The position numbers and the translations under genes were made by a program. Below, one piece after another: positions 30,393-38,825 of a stretch of DNA of 64,000 nucleotides. Each line of letters opens with the position of its first letter. Position 1 is the stretch's first letter. This DNA comes from Acinetobacter guillouiae CIP 63.46 (GTDB lineage Bacteria > Pseudomonadota > Gammaproteobacteria > Pseudomonadales > Moraxellaceae). The stretch is taken from positions 81,947 through 145,946 of the forward strand of contig NZ_KB849285.1 in the NCBI RefSeq assembly GCF_000368145.1. Direction: 5' to 3'. The notes beneath the pieces were generated by a model that saw only the letters and a list, made by a program, of their open reading frames with translations, made no database searches and was not told the origin of the DNA.

Positions 30393-30408
30393 TGTGAGAC
30401 CAGTCACA
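30393..30408. promoter_or_regulatory. CRP/Vfr-type binding site upstream of gltI
   Basis: TGTGAGACCAGTCACA is an exact match to the TGTGA-N6-TCACA consensus. It lies about 108 bases upstream of the sigma-54 promoter and about 180 bases before the gltI start. Confidence 0.6.
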
Positions 30409-30515
30409 TTTCTAGTTTGTGAAATTTATTATTTTTATCCTTTACTTATTGGAATAGTTAGTATAAAAATAATGATATAAAGAAATATGATGAATCGTAG
30501 TTTCAAGGAAAAGGT

Positions 30516-30532
30516 TTGGCACGATAACTGCT
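30516..30532 (+). promoter_or_regulatory. Sigma-54 promoter of gltIJKL
   Basis: TTGGCACGATAACTGCT matches the sigma-54 consensus TGGCACG-N4-TTGCW, with the invariant GG (30518-30519) and GC (30530-30531) exactly ten bases apart. The predicted start of transcription is near 30543, giving a leader of about 47 bases before gltI. Related amino-acid importers in Pseudomonas are sigma-54 dependent through AauR; no such regulator is in the window. Confidence 0.85.
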
Positions 30533-30589
30533 TAATTTTAGAAACGAGCGGCTTAAACTGCCAAAAAAATCATGTAATGGAGAACTCAA

Positions 30590-31501
30590 ATGACACTATC
30601 TACAAAAACACTATCAAAAAAAGTTTTAACCACAGCGCTTGGTGTACTTATGGCTGGCGGTGCTTTTTCACAGGTTCAAGCAGCAGATACATTAGCAAAG
30701 ATCAAACAATCAGGGAAAGTGATCATTGGTTACCGTGAGTCATCTGATCCGATTTCTTATGTGATTGGTGGTAAACCAATGGGATACGCTGTTGATATTT
30801 GTAATAACTTTGCCAATGAGCTGAAAAAAACGCTCAAGATGCCAAATCTTAAAGTTGAATATAAAGCAGTTACCTCTTCTACGCGTATTCCAGAAATGTT
30901 GGCAGGCAATATCGATATGGAGTGTGGTACGACAACAAACTCTATTCAACGCCAACAACAGGTAAGCTTCTCAACCAACTATTATGCAACAGAAGTACGC
31001 ATGGCAGTTAAAGCCAGTGCACCAATTAAAACAATTGCAGATTTAAATGGTAAAGCAGTTGTAACCACCCAAGGGACTACATCTGACAAATACATCAAAA
31101 TGGGTGAGAAAGGCGAAAAAGTGAACGTAAACAACGTTTATGGTAAAGACCACTCAGACTCATTTGCCATGGTCGCTTCTGGCCGTGCTGCAGCATTTGT
31201 GATGGATGACAATATTCTTGCAGGGTTAATTGCAAAATCATCAAATCCAAAAGACTTTAAAATTGTAGGTCCAGTACTTTCTTCTGAACCATATGGCATT
31301 ATGTTACCGAAAGGCGATGCAGCATATAAAGCAATCGCAGATAAAACAGTAACAACAATGTGGAAAAATGGTCAAATGGCGGCGCTATATAAAAAATGGT
31401 TCCAATCACCAATCGCACCTAAAAATGTCAATTTAAATATGCCAATGAGCTCATCATATTTAAAGCTTAAAGCTAATCCTACGGATGCTGGTATTAACTA
31501 A
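30590..31501 (+). CDS. gltI: Glutamate/aspartate ABC transporter, periplasmic binding protein
   Basis: 303 residues with a signal peptide (cleavage near VQAAD) and a family-3 solute-binding fold: GKVIIGYRESSDPISYV, MECGTTTNS, TTQGTTSDKYI and the late AAFVMDDNILAGL. Binds L-glutamate and L-aspartate in the periplasm and delivers them to GltJK. First gene of gltIJKL; AATGGAGAACTCAA precedes the ATG. Probably expressed from the sigma-54 promoter just upstream. Confidence 0.93.
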   Translation: MTLSTKTLSKKVLTTALGVLMAGGAFSQVQAADTLAKIKQSGKVIIGYRESSDPISYVIGGKPMGYAVDICNNFANELKKTLKMPNLKVEYKAVTSSTRIPEMLAGNIDMECGTTTNSIQRQQQVSFSTNYYATEVRMAVKASAPIKTIADLNGKAVVTTQGTTSDKYIKMGEKGEKVNVNNVYGKDHSDSFAMVASGRAAAFVMDDNILAGLIAKSSNPKDFKIVGPVLSSEPYGIMLPKGDAAYKAIADKTVTTMWKNGQMAALYKKWFQSPIAPKNVNLNMPMSSSYLKLKANPTDAGIN

Positions 31502-31592
31502 TAACGTAGTTTAAAACAACGGTTTATAGATCAGATTAGGTTTAAAGTCTGGTCTATAAATTTTTATAAAATTAAAAATACAAGGAGCACAC

Positions 31593-32435
31593 ATGTCCGT
31601 AGGCTCACTTAACTGGACAGCATATTGTCTCCCCTCGAATGAATATAGTCTTGATAAAGCTGCATGGGCTGAATCTGTCTGTAAAGCGATTGGTGGTGAA
31701 AGTTATTCCCCTGTTGCAGATGCACCAACCTGGCTACAACTTCTAGGCTCAGGTGTTTGGACCATGGTCTGGACCGCGATTGCTGCATTTTTCATTGCAT
31801 TTCTTCTTGGATCTCTCATCGGGATTTTACGTACATTACCCAATAAACCACTTTCATTTATTGGTACCTGCTACGTCGAACTTTTCCGAAATATCCCCTT
31901 GATCGTACAACTGTTTTTCTGGGCATTTGTATTCCCACAATTACTGCCACTCAGCTTAAGTACTGGTAGTGGAGAGATGGTTCATGGTGGATGGTGGCAA
32001 AATATTCTCAATGACAATCCTGCAGTGGTTGGGGTATTTGCACTCGGTCTATATACTGCGGCACGTATTGCTGAACAAGTACGTTCAGGTATTAATACGG
32101 TTTCAAATGGACAAAAAAATGCAGCTTTTGCAATTGGTTTAAATCAAAGCCAAAGTTATCGCTATGTCATTCTCCCTGTCGCTTATCGTATTGTTTGGCC
32201 AACGCTCACTTCTGAAGCAATGAATATTTTCAAAAACTCTGCCGTGCTTTATGCACTGAGTGTTTTGAACTTCTTTGCTTATACCAAAACCATGCGTGAA
32301 GAAACATCCCAAGATATTGTTATTCTTATTCTTTCGACACCAGTTTACTTAGTCATTACCTATACCATTAAGTTGATCATGGCTTGGATTGAAAAACGTA
32401 TGGCTGTTCCTGGTCTAGGCTCGGGGGGTAAATAG
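31593..32435 (+). CDS. gltJ: Glutamate/aspartate ABC transporter permease GltJ
   Basis: 280 residues, inner-membrane permease of the HisM/polar amino acid type. It has a ~60-residue non-membrane N-terminal part, then five to six helices and the EAA loop (AFAIGLNQSQSYRYVILP). AAGGAG precedes the ATG. It lies 91 bp after gltI and 2 bp before gltK. Confidence 0.93.
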   Translation: MSVGSLNWTAYCLPSNEYSLDKAAWAESVCKAIGGESYSPVADAPTWLQLLGSGVWTMVWTAIAAFFIAFLLGSLIGILRTLPNKPLSFIGTCYVELFRNIPLIVQLFFWAFVFPQLLPLSLSTGSGEMVHGGWWQNILNDNPAVVGVFALGLYTAARIAEQVRSGINTVSNGQKNAAFAIGLNQSQSYRYVILPVAYRIVWPTLTSEAMNIFKNSAVLYALSVLNFFAYTKTMREETSQDIVILILSTPVYLVITYTIKLIMAWIEKRMAVPGLGSGGK

Positions 32436-32437
32436 TC

Positions 32438-33115
32438 ATGGATTTTAGTATTTTACAAAATCAAGATGTTATTCAAACGCTGATCGCAGGTTTTAAATTT
32501 ACCGTTACGGTGACGATTTTATCGATTATTGGCGGGATTCTGATTGGCACACCTTTGGCCATGATGCGTTTATCCAACAATAAAGTCGCCAGTAATTTTG
32601 CTAAAGTATATGTCGATTTCTTCCGTGGTGTACCACTGATTCAAGTGATCTTCATTTTCTATTTCTTATTGCCAAAGATTTTTGAGTTTCAGTCAGATAC
32701 CTATTATGGCCCACTGTTTTCAAGTGTGGTGACCTTTGCAATTTTTGAAGCAGCATTCTTTTCAGAAATTGTACGTTCAGGGATTCAGTCTGTTTCTAAA
32801 GGTCAGGTCAATGCAGGTTATGCACTTGGTTTCACCTATGGACAAACCATGTCCAATGTGGTGTTGCCACAAGCTTTTAGAAACATGCTACCTGTCATTT
32901 TGACTCAATCTATCGTACTTTTCCAAGATGTATCATTAGTTTACGTGATTAGTGCGCCAGACTTCTTGGGCAATGCCAATACCTTAGCAAATACCTACGG
33001 TGCTGAAACCAAAGCAACTTTCTACCTGATTGTAGCAGTTGTTTACTTCTGTATCTCCTTTGCGCTTTCACGACTTGTGAAGCGTTTACATCAAAAAATA
33101 GCAATAATTCGATAA
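32438..33115 (+). CDS. gltK: Glutamate/aspartate ABC transporter permease GltK
   Basis: 225 residues, second permease of the importer. The His/Glu/Gln/Arg/opine signature is present, with the EAA loop [20 protein letters not shown] and [11 protein letters not shown]. Starts 2 bp after gltJ stops and is followed after 13 bp by gltL. Confidence 0.94.
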   Translation: MDFSILQNQDVIQTLIAGFKFTVTVTILSIIGGILIGTPLAMMRLSNNKVASNFAKVYVDFFRGVPLIQVIFIFYFLLPKIFEFQSDTYYGPLFSSVVTFAIFEAAFFSEIVRSGIQSVSKGQVNAGYALGFTYGQTMSNVVLPQAFRNMLPVILTQSIVLFQDVSLVYVISAPDFLGNANTLANTYGAETKATFYLIVAVVYFCISFALSRLVKRLHQKIAIIR

Positions 33116-33128
33116 TTGGAGAATCAAT

Positions 33129-33872
33129 ATGCCAATGATAGAAATACAACATATCTCAAAATGGTATGGAGATTTTCAAGTTCTTACAGATTGCACCACT
33201 TCAATTGAAAAAGGTGAAGTTGTGGTGGTTTGTGGACCTTCAGGTTCTGGTAAATCTACACTGATTAAAACTGTAAATGCATTAGAACCGTTCCAAGAAG
33301 GCAATATTGTTGTTGATGGAACAGCGTTAAAAGACTCAAAAACTGATCTGGCAAAATTCCGTTCTCGTGTGGGAATGGTATTCCAACACTTTGAATTGTT
33401 CCCACATATGACTGTTTTGGATAATTTAACTATTGGGCAACTTAAGGTTTTAAATCGTTCTAAAGCAGAGGCTGAGAAAAAAGCGTTGCAATATTTAGAT
33501 CGCGTTGGTTTGGCAGCCCACAAAAATAAGTTCCCAGGTCAACTGTCTGGTGGTCAGCAACAGCGTGTTGCGATTGCCCGTGGTCTGTGTATGGATCCAG
33601 TGTGCATGTTATTTGATGAACCTACTTCGGCATTAGACCCTGAAATGGTGGGTGAAGTGCTTGAAGTCATGAGTCAATTGGCAAAAGAAGGCATGACCAT
33701 GATGTGTGTAACTCATGAGATGGGCTTTGCTCGTAAAGTCTCAAGTCGAGTTATTTTCATGGATCAAGGCAAGATTTTAGAAGACTGTGCGACAGATGAC
33801 TTCTTTAATAAGCCGGATGAGCGTCATGAAAGAACCAAATTCTTCTTAGACAAGATTTCTATGGTGCACTAA
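33129..33872 (+). CDS. gltL: Glutamate/aspartate ABC transporter ATPase GltL
   Basis: 247 residues. Walker A GPSGSGKS at 36-43, Q-loop [11 protein letters not shown], signature LSGGQQQR starting at 139, Walker B LFDEP at 161-165 and switch His in [10 protein letters not shown]. Energises GltIJK. Last gene of the operon, followed by a terminator. Confidence 0.95.
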   Translation: MPMIEIQHISKWYGDFQVLTDCTTSIEKGEVVVVCGPSGSGKSTLIKTVNALEPFQEGNIVVDGTALKDSKTDLAKFRSRVGMVFQHFELFPHMTVLDNLTIGQLKVLNRSKAEAEKKALQYLDRVGLAAHKNKFPGQLSGGQQQRVAIARGLCMDPVCMLFDEPTSALDPEMVGEVLEVMSQLAKEGMTMMCVTHEMGFARKVSSRVIFMDQGKILEDCATDDFFNKPDERHERTKFFLDKISMVH

Positions 33873-33893
33873 TCAGCAATATGCTTTAAACAT

Positions 33894-33923
33894 AAAAACC
33901 CCAATTTTTAAATTGGGGTTTTT
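33894..33923. terminator. Terminator after gltL
   Basis: AAAAACCCCAATTT and AATTGGGGTTTTT form a near-perfect hairpin with a 3-base loop. It can also serve the convergent DUF799 lipoprotein gene. Confidence 0.9.
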
Positions 33924-33951
33924 ATTTGATGCTCGCAAACAGTACCAGTGC

Positions 33952-34626
33952 TTAAGGTTTCACCGCATTTTGGGTGAAGTTTGGAGATCGTGGTCCATAT
34001 AACAGACCTTTTTGCTGATTTAGACTCGGTGAATATAATTGCGAGCTTACAGTACTGGATAAAGTATAGGCTTTGTCTGACAAATGATTGGATATTTGAT
34101 CAACTAAAGCACCGACCAGCGCGCCAATCAAACCTGCATTGCTATTATCATTGGCTTGCTGAAGTCGCTGCTCACCTTGCCAGAGTAATGTTCCAGTTTG
34201 CAAATCTACAAGTTTGGCTTCTACTGAAACTGCAGCTACAGATTGAATCACCTGATATTTAGAACCATACTCTTTAACTTTAATGTATAACGCAGCATCC
34301 GCTCCAAAAATCTCTTTTAACTTTTGTGGTGGGATTGCTTGGGCATCAAAGCCATTGGTCACCCCATTCTCTTTAAACATGGTGTCAACAACAGAAATTG
34401 GAAATACATAATAACCAGCTTCAGCTACAGGCAATGTTACTGTTGACCAATACCCATAGGTTGCACGCGTATCAGGAGACTCATTGATTGGAGGAAGTAC
34501 CAAAATCGACTTAGGGATATGCTCACGATATGCTGCTAAATCACGATTTTGTTTAGGTGATACCGCACAACCGGTGAAAAGCATCATCAGCAAACCAAGT
34601 ACCAATAATTGTTTCATATTTTTCAT
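33952..34626 (-). CDS. DUF799 (GNA1162-like) lipoprotein
   Basis: 224 residues with a lipoprotein signal ending LFTGC. The body contains PKSILVLPPINESPDTRATYGYWSTVTLPVAEAGYYVFP, typical of DUF799/GNA1162 proteins whose fold resembles the TolB N-terminal domain. Its ATG overlaps the stop of the DUF4810 gene (ATGA). It ends a three-lipoprotein operon, which suggests a complex at the outer membrane; no function is established. Confidence 0.83.
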   Translation of the reverse strand: MKNMKQLLVLGLLMMLFTGCAVSPKQNRDLAAYREHIPKSILVLPPINESPDTRATYGYWSTVTLPVAEAGYYVFPISVVDTMFKENGVTNGFDAQAIPPQKLKEIFGADAALYIKVKEYGSKYQVIQSVAAVSVEAKLVDLQTGTLLWQGEQRLQQANDNSNAGLIGALVGALVDQISNHLSDKAYTLSSTVSSQLYSPSLNQQKGLLYGPRSPNFTQNAVKP

Positions 34627-35000
34627 TTGGGATTTACCTCAGTCGATTGAGGGGTCATTTTCTTCAATAAACGATCCATCAAAACGGTTGACTCAGGATA
34701 AATTTGGCGCTCTAACTCAAAATATTCAATTGCACGTGGGCCATTTTGAATATTCAGATTTAACAAGCCCAAATGCGCATATAAACCTGGCGGCACTGCG
34801 GCATTTTTTGCTTTTGCTTTCTCAACATCTTTTTCAAGCGCTAAAATTTGTTGCTGAGGCGAAGTTTTTTCTGGAACCGCCAGCATTAAATAGGTTTGCT
34901 GTAGATATCCGCCCCAGCTATATAAAGACTGTGGTCCAGATGCACACCCAACCAAAGTTAACGTTGTAAAAAAACTTAAGAATAATAAAACCCGTTTCAT
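34623..35000 (-). CDS. DUF4810 lipoprotein
   Basis: 125 residues with a lipoprotein signal ending LVGC. The body has LYSWGGYLQQTYLMLAVPEKTSPQQQI and a TPR-like helical segment (VPPGLYAHLGLLNLNIQ), as in DUF4810 proteins. Middle gene of the CsgG-like/DUF4810/DUF799 set: 10 bp after the first and overlapping the third by 4 bp. Confidence 0.83.
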   Translation of the reverse strand: MKRVLLFLSFFTTLTLVGCASGPQSLYSWGGYLQQTYLMLAVPEKTSPQQQILALEKDVEKAKAKNAAVPPGLYAHLGLLNLNIQNGPRAIEYFELERQIYPESTVLMDRLLKKMTPQSTEVNPK

Positions 35001-35010
35001 TTATTCAAAC

Positions 35011-35682
35011 CTATTGTGCGGACCACTTGTTTGTTTGAATATCTGTGACAAGGTGATTAACTGCTTCGCGTACAGCCAGATCTAAAACCTTACCATTTAA
35101 GGTTGAGTCATAAGATGCTGTAGAACCAAAACCCAAAATTTCGCGTTCACTGAGCGCGTATTCACCTGCACCCTGCACAGAATGGACAACTTCTGCTGTT
35201 TTTACATCAACAACATTAATATTGACTTTTGCATAGGCAATTTGAGTTTTACCACGCCCTAATAGCCCAAACAATTGATGGTCACCCACTTCTTTACGTC
35301 CAAATTCAGATACATCCCCAGTGAGCACATAACGTGCACCCTTAATGGATTGAGATGCTTTACCAAAACCAGCCTCTTGTTGCAGCTCTGATAAATTGTC
35401 TCGATTTAAGACTGAAAAATATCCTGTTTGTTGCAAGTGCGTTTCTAAAATCGTTTTTGCTTGACCGCCTAAACGATCGACATTATCAGAGAAGATTCCA
35501 CGCATATAACTTGAGCGGTTATCAAACTTACCAATCGAAACTGCTGTTTTCGCACCTGAATATTTAACCGCTGAAGTCGCTACAGCCACTTGAGGTGCTT
35601 GGATGGTTTTAGAGCTTTCAGTGGTAGAACAAGCTGTAAGTACCAAGCCATTTAAGGCAGCAATCAATAATATTTTTTTCAA
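35011..35682 (-). CDS. CsgG/HfaB-family lipoprotein
   Basis: 223 residues with a lipoprotein signal ending VLTAC. The CsgG-like domain shows VSIGKFDNRSS, the LETHLQQTGYFSVLNR segment, ARYVLTGDVSEFG and INVVDVKTAEVVHSVQG. In curli systems CsgG is a nonameric export pore. This protein is shorter than curli CsgG and has no curli genes nearby, so pore formation is uncertain. First of three co-directional lipoprotein genes. Confidence 0.82.
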   Translation of the reverse strand: MKKILLIAALNGLVLTACSTTESSKTIQAPQVAVATSAVKYSGAKTAVSIGKFDNRSSYMRGIFSDNVDRLGGQAKTILETHLQQTGYFSVLNRDNLSELQQEAGFGKASQSIKGARYVLTGDVSEFGRKEVGDHQLFGLLGRGKTQIAYAKVNINVVDVKTAEVVHSVQGAGEYALSEREILGFGSTASYDSTLNGKVLDLAVREAVNHLVTDIQTNKWSAQ

Positions 35683-35812
35683 AATTACATCTCTCTAAGG
35701 TCTAAACCATTATAATGAATATATACAACACAAACTAAACACACTATTAATTAATTTTTAACAAATGGAATCTACTGATAAAATGTATGACTATTTTTAC
35801 TCGTAAAAACAA

Positions 35813-36436
35813 TCATTTCATACCAAAAATTAACTTTAAACCAAGTAAGGTCATGACACCGCCTGCGACTCGATCGAAGACTTTTTTAAACTTTAAATAA
35901 ACACGGCGCGGTTTTTCCGCTGAAAGCGCCACTGCAACCAGTGAATACCAGCCTGCATCGATAAAAAAGCACAAGATAGGCAAAACAAAATAAAAATATG
36001 TTGGAATTTCTTTGGGTAAAAGCGCAGTAAAAATACTGGCTAAAATAATCGCAATTTTAGGATTACTTAACTGGGTAATTAAACCTAAACGAAACGCTTG
36101 TTGATAACTCATCACCGTGGATGAGTCAGATGCCTGCGCCATAGGATCTTTAGCATGTTTAATAATTTTATAAGCCAGCCAAAGTAAATATAGACCACCA
36201 CAAATTTTTAAAGCTAAATATGCAGAAGGTACAGCCAATAAGATTGCCTGTAATCCCATTACAGCTAAAAAACCAAATAAAGCTGCGCCCGTGCCTGTCC
36301 CTAAAGCGGTAAACAGACCATGTTTACGAGAAATCGCAATTGAATTTTTAGCCACATAAACAAATGTAGGACCAGGGCTAATTGCGCCTAGCATTAATGC
36401 CAATGCAATTGAACCTAAAATCAATAATGATTCCAA
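35813..36436 (-). CDS. LysE/RhtB-family amino acid exporter
   Basis: 207 residues, six predicted helices. N-terminal LMLGAISPGPTFVYVAKNS is the LysE/RhtB signature, followed by TALGTGTGAALFGFLAV and LGLITQLSNPKIAIILASIF. Exports an amino acid or derivative; the substrate cannot be inferred. It is divergent from oleate hydratase across a 400-bp AT-rich region. Confidence 0.9.
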   Translation of the reverse strand: MESLLILGSIALALMLGAISPGPTFVYVAKNSIAISRKHGLFTALGTGTGAALFGFLAVMGLQAILLAVPSAYLALKICGGLYLLWLAYKIIKHAKDPMAQASDSSTVMSYQQAFRLGLITQLSNPKIAIILASIFTALLPKEIPTYFYFVLPILCFFIDAGWYSLVAVALSAEKPRRVYLKFKKVFDRVAGGVMTLLGLKLIFGMK

Positions 36437-36574
36437 GAGACACCCCGACCTAGACTATTTTTAAGAATAGATATTTTACGCTACAACCGATTTTTGAAGA
36501 TATAAAAATCTTTATTATTTCGCGATTACACTTTTATTCAATGCAAATTCATCAAAATTTCAATCACAAATTTA

Positions 36575-36590
36575 AATACACTTGTGTATT
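36575..36590. promoter_or_regulatory. Perfect palindrome AATACAC-TT-GTGTATT
   Basis: Seven-base inverted arms around a TT centre in the region between divergent genes. Size and symmetry fit a TetR-type or similar dimeric operator. It lies 139 bp from the LysE-type start and 247 bp from the ohyA start, so which promoter it serves is unclear. Confidence 0.4.
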
Positions 36591-36772
36591 ATCATCACAA
36601 ACAGAGTAAACAAATATTTTTAGAGTAAAAACTCAATAAAAAATTTATTTTTCAATATCTTAATTATATCAACAAAATCATCAAGGTATATAAAATATCC
36701 TAAAAAGCCATAAAATAGACCACATTAATCACAAAAATTAACTTCCATTTTCATGTATTTATAGGCTATAAA

Positions 36773-36797
36773 AAAACCATAATAAAACTATGGTTTT
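36773..36797 (+). terminator. Hairpin in the ohyA leader (attenuator or terminator-like)
   Basis: AAAACCATA and TATGGTTTT pair around a 7-base loop 40 bases before the ohyA ATG. The stem ends in only four T residues, so termination would be weak. It may be an mRNA leader structure or a leftover terminator. Confidence 0.35.
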
Positions 36798-36836
36798 AAA
36801 TTATCCAAAATCAACATTTATACTCAGGGGTAAAAA

Positions 36837-38456
36837 ATGCACAACAATAAAACCAACCGCTTAGATGCAAGCCAAGCACATTTGTGGATCATTGGCGGTG
36901 GAATTGCTGGAATGGCAGCTGCCGCATTTGCCATACGTGATGCCAAAGTACCAGCTAAAAATATTCACATTCTCGAAGAGTTAGATGTCTCAGGTGGTTC
37001 AATGGATGGCGGTCACATGCCACATGCTGCACAAGCATGGGTTACCCGTGGTGGGCGGATGCTGACAGATGAAACATATTTATGTCTTTGGGACTTATTT
37101 TCGAGTATTCCATCCTTAGAAAATCCTGAAATTTCTGTTCGTGAAGAATGTCGTGAGTTCAATCAACAAGTCAAAACCCATGCACAAGCCCGTTTAATTG
37201 ATGCGCAGCATGTGATTTCAGATGCCGCTAAACTGGGTTTAAATACACGCCATCGTGCGCAAATGTTACACTTATTGGCGGCGAAAGAAGAAAAAATTGG
37301 CAGCCGCCGTATTGATGAATTTTTCGATGAGACCTTCTTTGAAACAAACTTTTGGCGTATGTGGCGTACGACATTTGCCTTCCAAAAATGGCACAGTGCA
37401 GCAGAACTTCGTCGCTATTTCTTACGTTTTATCCAAGAGTTACCACGTATTCATACCCTCGCTGGGGTAAAAAGAACCAAATACAACCAATATGATTCCA
37501 TGATTTTGCCGCTACAACGTTGGTTGCTTGAACAAGGCGTAGATGTTCGTTTTGGTAATTATGTGACAGATGCAGACTTTCAAACCGATGATGTAACCCT
37601 AGAACGTCGTGCAACACGCTTGTATGTCAACCTTCCTGAAGGTACTGAGCAAATCAACCTTCAAGAGAATGATCTTGCAATATTTACTTTAGGTTCAATT
37701 ACAGCAGATTCTCGTTATGCAGGGAATGATGATATTCCAGCGCTTATTCGTGATCGACTTGATCATGGTTGGACCTTATGGGAAACCCTTGCGAAAAAAG
37801 CACTGGACTTTGGCCGACCAATGACCTTTTATGGCAACATTGATGAACATAAATGGGAGTCTTTTACACTCACCATGAAAGACGATGTTCTGTTAAATCG
37901 CATCATTGATTACACAGGCAACCAGCCAGGTACTGGGGCACTGATGACTTGGTTTGAATCTGGTTGGCATTTATCGATTGTGGTGCCAGCTCAACCGCAT
38001 TTTGCAAATTTACCAGAAGGCACCTTTACCCTCTGGGGCTATGGTTTCCAAATTGATCAAACAGGTGACTACATCAAAAAACCGATGTCACAAGCAACAG
38101 GCAATGAAATACTCACTGAACTGATTCTACAACTCGGCTTTGATGACATTCTTGAACATGTTCTAGCAAACACTATTGTAACAACAGCCATGATGCCTTA
38201 TGCATCAGCTTTATTTGCTTGCCGTAAGCCTGGTGACCGCCCACAGGTTATTCCACAAGGCTCACAAAACTTCGCATTCTTGGGACAATTTGTTGAAATT
38301 GAAGATGATGTGGTTTTTACAGTTGAATATTCTGTTCGTGGTGCCATGATTGCAATTTATGAGTTCTTTGACGTAGAACGTGAAATTCCTGATATCTATA
38401 ATGGATTACTTGATCCTAAAGTCGGACTAAAAGCTTTAGAAACTGTTTTTCATTAA
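36837..38456 (+). CDS. ohyA: Oleate hydratase
   Basis: FAD-containing enzyme of the myosin-cross-reactive-antigen family that hydrates the cis-9 double bond of oleic acid to 10-hydroxystearate. 539 residues. Dinucleotide-binding IIGGGIAGMAAAAF at about 18-31, then VSGGSMDGGHMPHAAQAWVTRGGRML, TRPxx-like interior features, and the C-terminal FAFLGQFVEIEDDVVFTVEYSVRGA characteristic of the family. The CAGGGG site precedes the ATG by eight bases. Probably detoxifies unsaturated fatty acids. Confidence 0.93.
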   Translation: MHNNKTNRLDASQAHLWIIGGGIAGMAAAAFAIRDAKVPAKNIHILEELDVSGGSMDGGHMPHAAQAWVTRGGRMLTDETYLCLWDLFSSIPSLENPEISVREECREFNQQVKTHAQARLIDAQHVISDAAKLGLNTRHRAQMLHLLAAKEEKIGSRRIDEFFDETFFETNFWRMWRTTFAFQKWHSAAELRRYFLRFIQELPRIHTLAGVKRTKYNQYDSMILPLQRWLLEQGVDVRFGNYVTDADFQTDDVTLERRATRLYVNLPEGTEQINLQENDLAIFTLGSITADSRYAGNDDIPALIRDRLDHGWTLWETLAKKALDFGRPMTFYGNIDEHKWESFTLTMKDDVLLNRIIDYTGNQPGTGALMTWFESGWHLSIVVPAQPHFANLPEGTFTLWGYGFQIDQTGDYIKKPMSQATGNEILTELILQLGFDDILEHVLANTIVTTAMMPYASALFACRKPGDRPQVIPQGSQNFAFLGQFVEIEDDVVFTVEYSVRGAMIAIYEFFDVEREIPDIYNGLLDPKVGLKALETVFH

Positions 38457-38496
38457 TTCATTTAAAATCAACTGAGTTAAATTGAATTAAAACCAA

Positions 38497-38530
38497 ACGA
38501 GTGCATCCTCTTTTGATGCACTCGTTTTTA
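38497..38530 (+). terminator. Terminator after ohyA
   Basis: ACGAGTGCATC (38497-38507) and GATGCACTCGT (38515-38525) form an 11-bp stem with a 7-base loop followed by TTTTTAT. Confidence 0.85.
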
Positions 38531-38545
38531 TATTTTGAATAAAAA

Positions 38546-38719
38546 TCAGGGTTGTGAATCCACTGAACGAACACTGAGACGATAGTCTTTTTCATACACA
38601 GGCATACCAGCGATATGGATTGAACGAACTTCAGTTTTTGTTGGTGTAGGTGGTTTCTTTTCACACCCAACCAAAAATACTGCAAGTATTACACTCAAAC
38701 TGATGGATAGCTTTTTCAT
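38546..38719 (-). CDS. Small lipoprotein, 57 residues
   Basis: Read directly from the minus strand: MKKLSISLSVILAVFLVGC forms a lipoprotein signal with lipobox LVGC (Cys19), followed by 38 mature residues, KK-Pro/Thr-rich at first, ending RSVDSQP. A strong GGAGGAGATGCC site precedes the ATG. It is too short to be called in many pipelines. The function is unknown. It converges on ohyA. Confidence 0.75.
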   Translation of the reverse strand: MKKLSISLSVILAVFLVGCEKKPPTPTKTEVRSIHIAGMPVYEKDYRLSVRSVDSQP

Positions 38720-38825
38720 GGCATCTCCTCCATTTTTTGTTTTATTTATAGTTCGAGCATAACAGTTCTGATTAAAAATACAGCTATTTTTTATTTCAAA
38801 AGGTGTCTATCTCTATAGAAAGTTG

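Larger units (their letters stand above)
30067..30589. other. Long rpoN-gltI intergenic region
   Basis: 523 bp without a supported gene. The rpoN-proximal half (30100-30380) is AT-rich with no hairpin or conserved element that I recognise. The gltI-proximal half holds a CRP-type palindrome and a sigma-54 promoter, listed separately. The length leaves room for enhancer sites for a sigma-54 activator. Confidence 0.6.
36437..36836. other. AT-rich intergenic region between lysE-type gene and ohyA
   Basis: 400 bp without a gene. It contains a 16-bp palindrome (36575-36590) and a leader hairpin (36773-36797), both listed separately. The rest is simple AT-rich DNA. Confidence 0.6.
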
